From NCBI GenBank assembly GCA_000381625.1, contig KB906767.1:1962629-2026628 (forward strand): a stretch of 64,000 nt of DNA. The letters are read 5' to 3'. A program made the translations under genes and the position numbers. Under the pieces are notes generated by a model that saw only the letters and a list, made by a program, of their open reading frames with translations, was not told where the DNA came from and ran no database searches. Below are positions 45,640 to 53,886 of the stretch, one piece after another; the first letter of the stretch is position 1, and each line of letters starts with the position of its first letter. Source of the DNA: Bryobacterales bacterium KBS 96 (GTDB taxonomy: Bacteria > Acidobacteriota > Terriglobia > Bryobacterales > Bryobacteraceae).

Positions 45640-46839
45640 GTGACCACAGTGTCGAGTTCTGAAGCACCTGTCGCGGAGAAGCCGGATAAACTTGCCGATT
45701 CTCATCGGCAGAACGGCGAGATATCCTTTGCCGACATATTCGCTACGTTGTCTGGTCATGCACGCACGATCTTTTGGACGATGTCCATTACGGCGCTCGT
45801 CTCGACCGTGGTTGCGTTTCTGATTCCTGTCGAATATACCGCCGAAGCGGTCATTCTCACACCAGAGCACGCTGAATCATCGCTGTCGGCAATGGCGCAA
45901 TTGGCTGGGGTGGGGCCGGGTATGGGGTTATCGGGTCTAAGTCTACTCTCGGGCTTCGGCCTCCGCAATCCTTCGGACCTGTATGTCGGCATTTTGGAAA
46001 GCCGTACCATCGCAGATGCGCTCATTAATCGATTTCAGCTAAAAAAAGTTTACAACGACAAATATTTGCAACGTGCTCGCAAACATCTCGCTCGCAGGAC
46101 GACTATTAAGGCTGGCAAAGATACTCTCATTCACATTCAGGTCGACGACCGCGACCCTACGCGCGCTGCTAAGCTCGCCAACGCCTACGTTGAGGAATTA
46201 TCTCTTCGAAACACAACAGTAGCTCTGACGGAAGCATCTCAGCGCCGTTTGTTCTTCGAACAACAGCTTACGAAAGAGAAGAAACTGCTCGCGGCGGCCG
46301 AAGTCGCGCTAAGAGACACGCAGCAGTTCACCGGACTAGTCGTACCGAGCGGTCAGGCTGAAGCCCTCATCCGGTCCGCGTCGCAACTACATGCCGAAAT
46401 TATGAGTAGGGAAGCACAGCTCGCAGGAATGCGGTCTTACGTTGCTGATGACAATCCTCGCTTACAGATGGTAAACCGCGAGCTCGCCGCACTTCGCTCT
46501 GAGCTGGCCAAGCTTGAAACTGGCGAGCACGTTGCGGGCACACCAGAAGTGCCGGTCGGAAACCTTCCACAAGCTGGGCTCCAATACCTCCGGAAATACC
46601 GGGATGTGAAATATCACGAGGGCCTTTACGAGGCGTTATCCAAACAATACGAGGCTGCTCGCCTGGATGAGGCGAAAGCCGCGCCCCTAGTTCAAGTGAT
46701 CGACAACGCTGTTGTTCCGGAAAGAAAAAGCTGGCCACCACGCACTCTGATCATCTTGATAAGCACTGTCCTTGCGGCGTTGATCTCTAGCCTTTGGATC
46801 CTCGTCGGCAGCAAACCTGTACGGCAAAATGACGCGTGA
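45640..46839 (+). CDS. Wzz-like polysaccharide co-polymerase
   Basis: Inner-membrane chain-length regulator (PCP family) with two membrane helices (~43-63 and ~370-390) around a periplasmic coiled-coil domain. Blocks: VEYTAEAVILTPEH, IHIQVDDRDPTRAAKLANAYVEEL, RRLFFEQQLTKEKKLLAAAEVALRDTQ and the pre-TM2 VIDNAVVPERKSWPPRTLI. No C-terminal tyrosine-kinase domain, and no separate kinase lies in the locus. GTG start 8 bp after the export gene's stop. Confidence 0.9.
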   Translation: MTTVSSSEAPVAEKPDKLADSHRQNGEISFADIFATLSGHARTIFWTMSITALVSTVVAFLIPVEYTAEAVILTPEHAESSLSAMAQLAGVGPGMGLSGLSLLSGFGLRNPSDLYVGILESRTIADALINRFQLKKVYNDKYLQRARKHLARRTTIKAGKDTLIHIQVDDRDPTRAAKLANAYVEELSLRNTTVALTEASQRRLFFEQQLTKEKKLLAAAEVALRDTQQFTGLVVPSGQAEALIRSASQLHAEIMSREAQLAGMRSYVADDNPRLQMVNRELAALRSELAKLETGEHVAGTPEVPVGNLPQAGLQYLRKYRDVKYHEGLYEALSKQYEAARLDEAKAAPLVQVIDNAVVPERKSWPPRTLIILISTVLAALISSLWILVGSKPVRQNDA

Positions 46840-46881
46840 GTCTTAGGCAGACTTGTCTGTCAGCACTTCTTCGGTCCGATT

Positions 46882-48183
46882 ATGTCTTCTCGCCGGCTAC
46901 TTATAGAGAACATCGCGTCCCTTACCGTGCTACAGGGGCTTAACTATGCCGCTCCGCTGATTACGCTGCCTTATCTCGTCCGAGTACTGCAGCCCTCCCA
47001 TTTCGGACTCTTGTCGTTTGCTCAATCGATAGTGCTCTATTTCGACTTCTTCACCGATTTTGGATTCAACTTCAGCCAGACCAGAGCCATTGCCGCATGC
47101 AGGGCAACGCCCGATTCCGTTTCTAAAATTTTCTGGACAACCATTTACGCAAAGATCCTGTTGATGTCGATCAGCGCGGTTGCGCTCACGGCGCTGGTCG
47201 CCTTAACGCCGAAGTTGCGCGAAACTCCGAGCCTGTACGCAGTCAACTTTCTGTACGTTATTGGCACTACATTCTTTCCAATCTGGTTCTTTCAAGGCTT
47301 GGAACGGATGAAGCTTGCCGCCGCCTTCTTCGGAGCGGCGCGCCTCTTGACCATACCGGCCCTCTTTCTCTTTGTCAGGAGTCCGCAAGATTACGTGATC
47401 GCCGGCGCCATCCAGGCTAGCGTTGAAGTAGCGGCCAGCATTCTGGCGTGGCCGATTATATTGAGATCCCTAAGGCTGAATTGGTATCCGCCTTCCATTC
47501 ACGACATCTCAGATACCTTGAGGAGAGCATGGCCGCTTTTTCTCTCGGCGTCCGCGTTTCAACTGAGCGCTTCAAGCACAATCGTTATTCTTGGCTTCAC
47601 GGCAGGTGAGATCGAAGTCGGCTACTTCAATGCGGCTGACAAATTGATCAAAGCGTCGATCGCGGCGCTGAATCCCCTGGGGCAGGCGCTCTTCCCCCAT
47701 ATCACTGCCGCGAAGCTACGGTCGGCGGCATCGGCATTGCACCTCATTCGAAAGAGCTTCTTCGTCGTGGCCCTCGTGTCAATATCCATATCCATAGCAA
47801 CTTATGCCTGGGCCCGACCTGTTTGCCAGATCATCCTGGGGAGGTCGTTCGAGCATTCGATCGTCGTCCTCCAGTGTCTCTCGCCGCTGCCGTTGCTATA
47901 TGGCGTCAGCAATGTCTTTGGCACGCAAACCATGCTTGTTTTCGAGATGGATGCAATGTTTTCGAGGATCATGTTATTCACGGCAATCATTGCATTGCCG
48001 GCAACGGTTATGTTGAGCGCGTCGTTCGGCGCCGTCGGAGCCGCTGCCGCTTCAGTCACAACGGCATCGTTCATGGTCGCGGCAATGTTGTTTGCTCTTC
48101 ACTCAAAGGGAATGCATGTCTGGCGGCGCCCAAATCCGCGGCTGGCATGCCTTGCGGAAGTTTCGCGTCTAAAGGTGGATTGA
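46882..48183 (+). CDS. Wzx-like oligosaccharide flippase
   Basis: Polytopic MOP-superfamily flippase (433 residues, ~12 helices) that moves lipid-linked repeat units across the inner membrane. Typical opening: IENIASLTVLQGLNYAAPLITLPYLVRVLQPSHFGLLSFAQSIVLYFDFFTDFGFNFSQTRAIA; IWFFQGLERMKLAAAFFGAARLLTIPALFLFV follows. It starts 42 bp after the Wzz gene and ends 3 bp before the polymerase, so is in one operon. Confidence 0.92.
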   Translation: MSSRRLLIENIASLTVLQGLNYAAPLITLPYLVRVLQPSHFGLLSFAQSIVLYFDFFTDFGFNFSQTRAIAACRATPDSVSKIFWTTIYAKILLMSISAVALTALVALTPKLRETPSLYAVNFLYVIGTTFFPIWFFQGLERMKLAAAFFGAARLLTIPALFLFVRSPQDYVIAGAIQASVEVAASILAWPIILRSLRLNWYPPSIHDISDTLRRAWPLFLSASAFQLSASSTIVILGFTAGEIEVGYFNAADKLIKASIAALNPLGQALFPHITAAKLRSAASALHLIRKSFFVVALVSISISIATYAWARPVCQIILGRSFEHSIVVLQCLSPLPLLYGVSNVFGTQTMLVFEMDAMFSRIMLFTAIIALPATVMLSASFGAVGAAAASVTTASFMVAAMLFALHSKGMHVWRRPNPRLACLAEVSRLKVD

Positions 48184-48186
48184 ACC

Positions 48187-49575
48187 ATGACGCCCGCCAT
48201 TCTTATATCTCGCCATCCGCGGACTGCTGTGCGCTTGAGCGGGCCGTTGAACCGGGCCGCGGTTGTGGTTGCAATCCTGGTCACTCTCACGAGTTCTTTC
48301 GATATTTTCCTGGTCCTCGAGGCCGGTGGCAACTATCGCTTTTGCCAGATCATTACGCCGGTTCTAATTTGCCTCGCCATCGTGAAAGCAGCCAGATGCG
48401 GAACAATTCCGGTTTTGGGCGCCCTTCCACTGTCAATCTGGTTTCTGTTTCAAATTCTGTTCATTCCAGCCGCTGGTTTTTGGCCTAAAAGTCTCGGCTA
48501 CTGTCTATGGCTACTGCTCAACTTCGGCCTGCTCTTCTCATATGTCCAGCTATTCGGCGACAACTTCACCTTATTGACAAGAGTATTGCGATGGTATGTA
48601 TATTCATTTGCCTTGATTGCAAGTTTTGGGATCGTGCAATTCATTCTGCCAGTGCTAGGCTTCGGCGGTCTGTTTGTAAAGCAGTGGTGGATTCCGGGCG
48701 AGTTGGCAAGAGTCAATGGTTTCAGTTATGAACCGTCTTATTTCGCAACGTATTTACTGGTAGGGTTTGTATTCACGGGCGCACTTCGAAGAAATCGCTC
48801 GTCGCTACTCCCATCGATAAATCTGCTTGCCATCTATTGGTTGACGGCAATCGGCATAATCCTCTCGTCAAGCCGAATGGGGATCGTTTTTTTGTTTGTT
48901 GATGTATTTCTATCCCAACTGAAGCCGTGGTTTTCCTTTTTTGCCGATTTTCTCAAGGGCCACATTATCTTCTTTAAATTGCGCGCATTACTTCCCTCGT
49001 TCTTGTCAATCGCTTTTCTCGGCGTAATCGTGGTAGGCGCTTCAACGGCCATAGAGAGAAGCCCGGCGATCGCCCTGATGTTTCTGAATGGGACCGGCAT
49101 CTCCGATACTGCCGCGCATTCGGTGATTGAGCGAGAAAATGCTCTTGGAGAGACGCTTACCGTATTTCTGGAACACCCGCTGATTGGACGAAGTTTGGGA
49201 GGCGTCTCTGCGGCGATCGCGGACCTGCAGGGTGAAAAGGTGAATTCGTTTGAAGCGTCAAAGAATTTCGAGGGGATGAGTGTTTTCGCCGAAGCTTTAG
49301 CCGCAAGCGGCGTTATCGGCATTATTCCATTTGTTTGGTTCCTAGTGACGACCATTCTGAAACCGGTGCGGCTGGCGCGACTGGCTTCGCCGTTCTATTC
49401 AGTGCTCCTCCGCGCGTTGGTGCGATCACTTGTCTTTGCCTGGGCGATCCTGCAGTTTAACCAGAACATGCTGCGCCCGTACCTATGGGTGCATATTGCG
49501 ATTCTTGTTACTGTCTACACGGCAGCTCTTCAGTCGGCAAACGCGCCCGCCGACCTGCACAGTTCATCACGATAG
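48187..49575 (+). CDS. Wzy-like O-antigen/exopolysaccharide polymerase
   Basis: Polytopic membrane protein (462 residues, ~11-12 helices) with a periplasmic loop containing ENALGETLTVFLEHPLIGRSLGGVSAAIAD, the HPLxGxxxGG motif of Wzy_C/O-antigen ligase proteins. Polymerisation of undecaprenyl-linked repeats is inferred from position in the operon after the flippase. AT-richer than its neighbours, as common for Wzy. Its last 46 nt overlap the 3' end of the convergent GT4 gene. Confidence 0.85.
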   Translation: MTPAILISRHPRTAVRLSGPLNRAAVVVAILVTLTSSFDIFLVLEAGGNYRFCQIITPVLICLAIVKAARCGTIPVLGALPLSIWFLFQILFIPAAGFWPKSLGYCLWLLLNFGLLFSYVQLFGDNFTLLTRVLRWYVYSFALIASFGIVQFILPVLGFGGLFVKQWWIPGELARVNGFSYEPSYFATYLLVGFVFTGALRRNRSSLLPSINLLAIYWLTAIGIILSSSRMGIVFLFVDVFLSQLKPWFSFFADFLKGHIIFFKLRALLPSFLSIAFLGVIVVGASTAIERSPAIALMFLNGTGISDTAAHSVIERENALGETLTVFLEHPLIGRSLGGVSAAIADLQGEKVNSFEASKNFEGMSVFAEALAASGVIGIIPFVWFLVTTILKPVRLARLASPFYSVLLRALVRSLVFAWAILQFNQNMLRPYLWVHIAILVTVYTAALQSANAPADLHSSSR

Positions 49576-50735
49576 CCCCGAGTCGTTGGTTGCATCGCCT
49601 GGGCAAGCACATTGCAAACGTTGTCGCGGTACGCCTGAAGAGTAAATCGCTGCCGCCACTCTCTTCTAGCTCTTCTAACGACCATTTCCACACTTGAGTT
49701 ATCCATTCGCAACACTGACAGGATGCGGGCAGCGAGGGCTTCCACTGTGGCAGCTTCCGCCAAAAATCCCGTTTGATTGTTATGTAGAATCTCTGGAATT
49801 CCGCCAACGGGAAAAGCAACCACCGGAATTCCCGCACTATATGCTTCCAGAATTACCCTGGTGGTCGCTTCTGACGCCGAGGAGGGGACGACCAGTAAAT
49901 CCAGATCGGAGTACACCTTCGCCATATTCTCTTGCCAGCCGATAAAATCCACTGAGAGTTGTTCGCTTGATGCGATCACTTTTCCGTAGTACTCGGTGCC
50001 CGAAAACATCGGCGCGCCAACGATTGCAAACCGGCAGTCGGGAAATTCTTTGGAAACAAGCTTCGCTGCTCGTACGAACTCAAGTTGACCCTTTTCAACT
50101 TCTACTCGGCCAACAACGCCAATCCTTCGTATTCTGTGTGATACCCGTGGCCGTCCGGCCGTTTCCGCGACACCGTTGTAGAGTACATGAAGCCGCTGAG
50201 GTTCTACATATTCCCTGAGCGGGTCTGCAGCATGTTGACAACAGGCGATTACGTGAGCGCTTGCCAGTTCCAGAGCTTGGCCGGTCAATGTGACAGCCGA
50301 GTGCTGAAGTAACCGGTTATGGCAATGAAAAACGAGAGGAATGCCCGTTCTGTACGCAATCCAGGCAGCCGGCGGAACCAACCTGGGAGCGTTTACATAC
50401 AGCAAGTCGATTTCATCGGTTTTTGTTAATGCCGCGAGAGAACTGACCATCCTCGGAAGTTCGAACGCATACTTCAGAACTTGCGCCAGAGGCTTCTTTT
50501 TGCTTGCGTAGATACCGCATGCAACGGTGTGGGTTCGGTATCCACGCTTTCGAAGCGCCGCTGAAAAGGGACCCTCACCAGGAGTTGCGACAGAAGGTCG
50601 CCATCCTCGAGCCGAAAGCGCCGGGAGCATGTCGAGAAGGCTTCGTTGCCCGCCACCCAGGTTCGAAAACTGATCAATACATAGAATGTTTACCGGAATC
50701 TCAGCCTCATCGACGAGGTTTGCAAGCTCGTTCAT
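49530..50735 (-). CDS. GT4-family glycosyltransferase
   Basis: GT-B fold retaining glycosyltransferase, cytosolic face. N-terminal LCIDQFSNLGGGQRSLLDMLPAL; C-terminal nucleotide-sugar site with RIRRIGVVGRVEVEKGQLEFVRAAKLV and the EX7E motif (EATTRVILEAYSAGIPVVAFPVGGIPEIL). 401 residues. Donor and acceptor unknown. Overlaps the upstream GT4 gene by 4 nt; both extend the repeat unit primed by the transferase at 51958. Confidence 0.92.
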   Translation of the reverse strand: MNELANLVDEAEIPVNILCIDQFSNLGGGQRSLLDMLPALSARGWRPSVATPGEGPFSAALRKRGYRTHTVACGIYASKKKPLAQVLKYAFELPRMVSSLAALTKTDEIDLLYVNAPRLVPPAAWIAYRTGIPLVFHCHNRLLQHSAVTLTGQALELASAHVIACCQHAADPLREYVEPQRLHVLYNGVAETAGRPRVSHRIRRIGVVGRVEVEKGQLEFVRAAKLVSKEFPDCRFAIVGAPMFSGTEYYGKVIASSEQLSVDFIGWQENMAKVYSDLDLLVVPSSASEATTRVILEAYSAGIPVVAFPVGGIPEILHNNQTGFLAEAATVEALAARILSVLRMDNSSVEMVVRRARREWRQRFTLQAYRDNVCNVLAQAMQPTTRGYRDELCRSAGAFAD

Positions 50736-51865
50736 CTTGGTGATCCAATCGCGAAATCAAAATTCCGGCTGCTTGGTTCTGGTGTTGTTAAGCCGAATAG
50801 GATACTGGAGATCTCACGCCGAAAGACCTCCTTGGAGAAGGGGGCAACATGAGAGCGAAGCTCCGCCGGCATCAGATACTTCTCCTCTCGTTCGAACTCT
50901 TCGACCGCGGCTTCGAGGTGGTGTTCGCCAGGCTCCGAATAGAAGAATCCGCCGCACGGATTGGAAAGCGGAACGGTCTCGAGCACTCCTCCTCTTCCCA
51001 GGGCAATCACTGGCTTGCCGCTGGCCAGCGCCTCCACTGGGACAATACCGAAATCTTCTTCGCCCGGAAGAACAACTGCGCGGCAATGTGCATAGAGGTC
51101 GCGGAGTTCGGAATCGGGCACTCTTCCGCAGAACTCAACGGTTTCTCCGGCCATGCTCTTCAACCGCGAGTATTCCGGGCCGCCACCGACAATTTTCAGA
51201 CGTCTTCCTGTTCTCGTGAAGCAGCGAACCGCGTCGGCAATGCGTTTGTAGGCCACCAGTTCTGAAACGATAAGGTAGTAATCGTCCGCGGCGCCGGTGT
51301 AAAAGCTCTCGATGTCGACGGGTGGATAGATGACTTCAGATGAACGCCGATAAACTTTCCAGATACGGCTCTGCACGTTTCGGCTGTTGGCGACGAATTC
51401 GTCGACACGCGTCGCGGAGGTCGCGTCCCACAAACGCATATAGTTGGCCAGAGGAGCCATTAAGGTGCGCTTCAGGCTCGAACGGGTCCATTCGTGCAGA
51501 TACGCCGGGTATAGGTCCCACAAGTAGCGCATCGGCGTGTGGCAATAACAGAGGTGGCGGGTATTTGAAGAGGTCAATACGCCCTTAGCCGGACCGGACT
51601 CGCTGCTGACTATCAGGTCATAGCCACGCAGGTCGAAGTGTTCGAGGGCAATCGGAGTGAGTGGTAAACATGACCGGTAATGCCTGCGGAGCGGATTGAG
51701 AAACGAAGCAGTTATTTTATGGGAGCGAATAAAAGGCGATACGCGCTCCGGGTCATAGAAAAGTGTAAAGATATCCGGCTGCGGGAGGACCCGGCAAAGC
51801 TCTTCGACGACTTTCTCACCACCTCGCATTCCAAGAAGCCAGTAGTGAACTATCGCGCACCGCAT
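50732..51865 (-). CDS. GT4-family glycosyltransferase, mannosyltransferase-like
   Basis: GT-B fold enzyme (377 residues). N-terminal AIVHYWLLGMRGGEKVVEEL and CYCHTPMRYLWDLYPAYL are characteristic of WbaZ-like mannosyltransferases; the C-terminal half has KRIADAVRCFTRTGRRLKIVGGGPEY and EX7E in EEDFGIVPVEALASGKPVIALGRGG. Mannose specificity is a guess from these blocks. Second gene of the minus-strand unit 52629-49530, 92 bp after the sugar transferase. Confidence 0.9.
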   Translation of the reverse strand: MRCAIVHYWLLGMRGGEKVVEELCRVLPQPDIFTLFYDPERVSPFIRSHKITASFLNPLRRHYRSCLPLTPIALEHFDLRGYDLIVSSESGPAKGVLTSSNTRHLCYCHTPMRYLWDLYPAYLHEWTRSSLKRTLMAPLANYMRLWDATSATRVDEFVANSRNVQSRIWKVYRRSSEVIYPPVDIESFYTGAADDYYLIVSELVAYKRIADAVRCFTRTGRRLKIVGGGPEYSRLKSMAGETVEFCGRVPDSELRDLYAHCRAVVLPGEEDFGIVPVEALASGKPVIALGRGGVLETVPLSNPCGGFFYSEPGEHHLEAAVEEFEREEKYLMPAELRSHVAPFSKEVFRREISSILFGLTTPEPSSRNFDFAIGSPR

Positions 51866-51957
51866 CGGGCACTCTCCGGGAATCTATCGAGCGTCTCTAA
51901 TTTGCGCAAACGGCGCCGCCTGACATCCCACCGATTGGGTTCGTATTTTCAAATTGT

Positions 51958-52629
51958 TCACCAGGCGTCCTTACCTGTCAGTACGCGCGGGAGCGTAAGA
52001 AGCAGAATTTTGAAGTATAGTGAAACGGACCATTTTCGAATCAAAAGGAGATCCAAGCGGCGGCGTTGTGAATACGTAAGCCGGCTACGCCCATTGACCT
52101 GCCAGAGCCCGCTGAGTCCGGGTCTGGCCGACACGATCAGCGCGGTATCGGACCCGTAGTACGTATCCAGTTCCTGCCGGGTCAGCGGCCGAGGTCCAAC
52201 GAACGCCAGGTCGCCCCGAACGACATGCCAGAGCTGCGGCAATTCGTCGAGGGAATAACGGCGGCAAAACGCTGCGAAACGGCTGGACACCTGCACGTTC
52301 TTTTTGTTCGGGGCAAGCAAGGGCGCTTCGGTAGCGGACAACCGGTGAACGAAACTCAAGCGCTTCTCCGAGTCGCCCTTCCACATCGTCCGCAGCTTCA
52401 GAAGCCAGATCGCCCGGCCACCGTGCCCTACGCGCCGATGGGCGACGAGCGGCGATCGCCGTGAAATCGCAACCACGATGATGGAGGCCAGAACGAGAAT
52501 CGGGAACGAAAGGACCAGCAATGCGCCCGCAATCAGCCGCTCCCCCATATTCACCACCTTCCAGATAGCCGCTTGAGACTGAACCGGTGGCAGATCGAAC
52601 GCGAAATATCCGATGTCGATTGACGGCAC
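51958..52629 (-). CDS. Initiating polyprenyl-phosphate sugar-phosphate transferase
   Basis: Monotopic phosphoglycosyl transferase (bacterial sugar transferase family) that links the first sugar-phosphate to undecaprenyl phosphate. One membrane re-entrant helix (ERLIAGALLVLSFPILVLASIIVVAI, ~30-55), then LLKLRTM, the Asp-Glu catalytic pair in RRYSLDELPQLWHVVRGDLAFVGPRPL and GLSGLWQVNGRSRLTY. At 223 residues it is the short form without the N-terminal four-helix domain of WcaJ. GTG start at 52629 has AGGA close upstream. Promoter at 52651-52678. Confidence 0.92.
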   Translation of the reverse strand: MPSIDIGYFAFDLPPVQSQAAIWKVVNMGERLIAGALLVLSFPILVLASIIVVAISRRSPLVAHRRVGHGGRAIWLLKLRTMWKGDSEKRLSFVHRLSATEAPLLAPNKKNVQVSSRFAAFCRRYSLDELPQLWHVVRGDLAFVGPRPLTRQELDTYYGSDTALIVSARPGLSGLWQVNGRSRLTYSQRRRLDLLLIRKWSVSLYFKILLLTLPRVLTGKDAW

Positions 52630-52650
52630 ATCCTGAACTTAAAGCAGTTG

Positions 52651-52678
52651 ATAATAAAGCGTGTTCAAACCTTGTAAA
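52651..52678 (-). promoter_or_regulatory. Sigma70-type promoter of the sugar transferase gene
   Basis: On the minus strand, -35 TTTACA (complement 52673-52678), 16 bp, -10 TATTAT (complement 52651-52656). The -35 box lies within a TTGTAAAA direct-repeat site on the other strand. Confidence 0.5.
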
Positions 52679-52693
52679 AGTGTTGTAATCCTC
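52672..52693 (+). promoter_or_regulatory. 11-bp direct repeat pair overlapping the sugar transferase promoter
   Basis: TTGTAAAAGTG (52672) and TTGTAATCCTC (52683) are 11 bp apart, as at 42887 and 52731. The site covers the -35 box of the minus-strand promoter, so a bound regulator would interfere with or modulate it. Confidence 0.5.
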
Positions 52694-52730
52694 GAAGGGG
52701 CTGGCAAGAGCAAACTAGCGGCCAAGCCCG

Positions 52731-52763
52731 TTGTCGAATTATTGTAAAAGTTTGGATAAAAGA
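52731..52763 (+). promoter_or_regulatory. OmpR/PhoB-type direct repeats at regulator promoter
   Basis: Units TTGTCGAATTA (52731), TTGTAAAAGTT (52742) and TGGATAAAAGA (52753). GATA lies at the third base of the last unit, exactly as at 42887-42919. Suggests autoregulation of the regulator gene that starts at 52813. Confidence 0.6.
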
Positions 52764-52812
52764 ACGGCAGCAGTCGCTCCACACCAAAGGAACGCCGGCG
52801 AAAGCGGGTAGA

Positions 52813-53496
52813 ATGTCAACTAAAATGCAAACGATCCTTGTCATCGATGATGATGAGAGCTTGCGCGACACCATCGGCGTGATGCTCGAGCGGGAACATT
52901 TCATTCCGATATTTGCGGCTGACGGCAAGAGCGGCTTTGACAAGGCCATAACGCTCAAACCACAACTTCTGCTGGTCGATTTAAGGCTCCCCGGGATGAG
53001 CGGAGCGGAAGTGTGCAGGCAACTTCGCGCCGACAGAATTCAGACTCCCATCATCGTGCTAAGCGCCGTTGGTGAAGAAATCGACAAAGTTTTGCTGCTC
53101 GAAATGGGGGCGGACGATTACATCGTGAAGCCATTCGGCACAAGAGAGTTGCTGGCACGAATCAGAGCTTTGCTGCGCCGAACCGCTTCCGATACTAAAG
53201 TCCTTCATTTCGGAGACGTGGAAGTTGACGTCGATCGCAGGAATACGACGCGCCGCGGCCGCGAGGTGAAGCTGACGCCGGCCGAGTACAATCTGTTGCT
53301 CTACTTCTTGCAAAATCCCGACCGCGCGTTAACACGGGACGTGCTTCTCAACTCGGTTTGGGGGTATGAGTCCTATCCGAATAGCCGAACTGTCGACGCA
53401 CACGTAGTAAGGCTACGCCAGAAACTGGAGCCGGACCCCAACATACCGCGGCACTTCATCACTGTACATGGAGTGGGCTACCGTTTTTTGCCCTGA
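52813..53496 (+). CDS. OmpR/PhoB-family response regulator
   Basis: Cytosolic two-component regulator: receiver (~6-120) with phospho-acceptor D56 (LLLVDLRLPGM), acidic pair IDDDE, and K106 (DDYIVKPFG), followed by a winged-helix domain (~135-227; VKLTPAEYNLLLYFLQNPDRALTRDVLLNSVWG and SRTVDAHVVRLRQKL). Length 227 is standard. First gene of a five-gene unit ending with a histidine kinase at 56042, its likely partner. Direct repeats fitting such a regulator lie upstream of this gene and of the exopolysaccharide export operon. Confidence 0.95.
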   Translation: MSTKMQTILVIDDDESLRDTIGVMLEREHFIPIFAADGKSGFDKAITLKPQLLLVDLRLPGMSGAEVCRQLRADRIQTPIIVLSAVGEEIDKVLLLEMGADDYIVKPFGTRELLARIRALLRRTASDTKVLHFGDVEVDVDRRNTTRRGREVKLTPAEYNLLLYFLQNPDRALTRDVLLNSVWGYESYPNSRTVDAHVVRLRQKLEPDPNIPRHFITVHGVGYRFLP

Positions 53497-53511
53497 CGGG
53501 GACCATCCCCA

Positions 53512-53886
53512 ATGGCATTCATTTTAATCGTCGAAGACAGCGATGATATTGCGCCCCTGGAAATTGCTTTAGCCTCTGTAGATGGCCTCACGGTTAAGCT
53601 GCTGACAAACGGCCGGCGCGCGTTGGAGCTGCTACGGATGGAAACCCTCGAGTTGGCGGCAGTCATCACGGATCTCCATTTACCGCTTGTAGACGGCTTC
53701 GACCTAGTGGCCGCAATACGTGCTCAGGAACGCTATAGACGTTTGCCCATAATTGTCGTGAGCGGTGACAACGACCCGGATGTCCGCAATCGCATTCGCA
53801 CGTTAGGAGCGGATGCATTCTTTACTAAACCCTACTCGCCTGCTGAAATACGCCATACGTTAGAAGGCTTGTTATATGCGCCATAG
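53512..53886 (+). CDS. Single-domain CheY-like receiver
   Basis: Stand-alone receiver of 124 residues with VEDSDD, phospho-acceptor D54 (VITDLHLPLVDG), VVSGDN and K106 (FFTKPYS). No output domain; it may act as a phosphate sink or phosphorelay partner for the kinase at 56042 alongside the OmpR-type regulator. 15 bp after that gene, and overlaps the outer-membrane gene by 11 nt. Confidence 0.92.
   Translation: MAFILIVEDSDDIAPLEIALASVDGLTVKLLTNGRRALELLRMETLELAAVITDLHLPLVDGFDLVAAIRAQERYRRLPIIVVSGDNDPDVRNRIRTLGADAFFTKPYSPAEIRHTLEGLLYAP

Noticed and set aside
47823-48488. 221-codon plus-strand frame overlapping flippase and polymerase genes
   Set aside because: Out-of-frame shadow, Cys/Arg/His-rich, without hydrophobic pattern.
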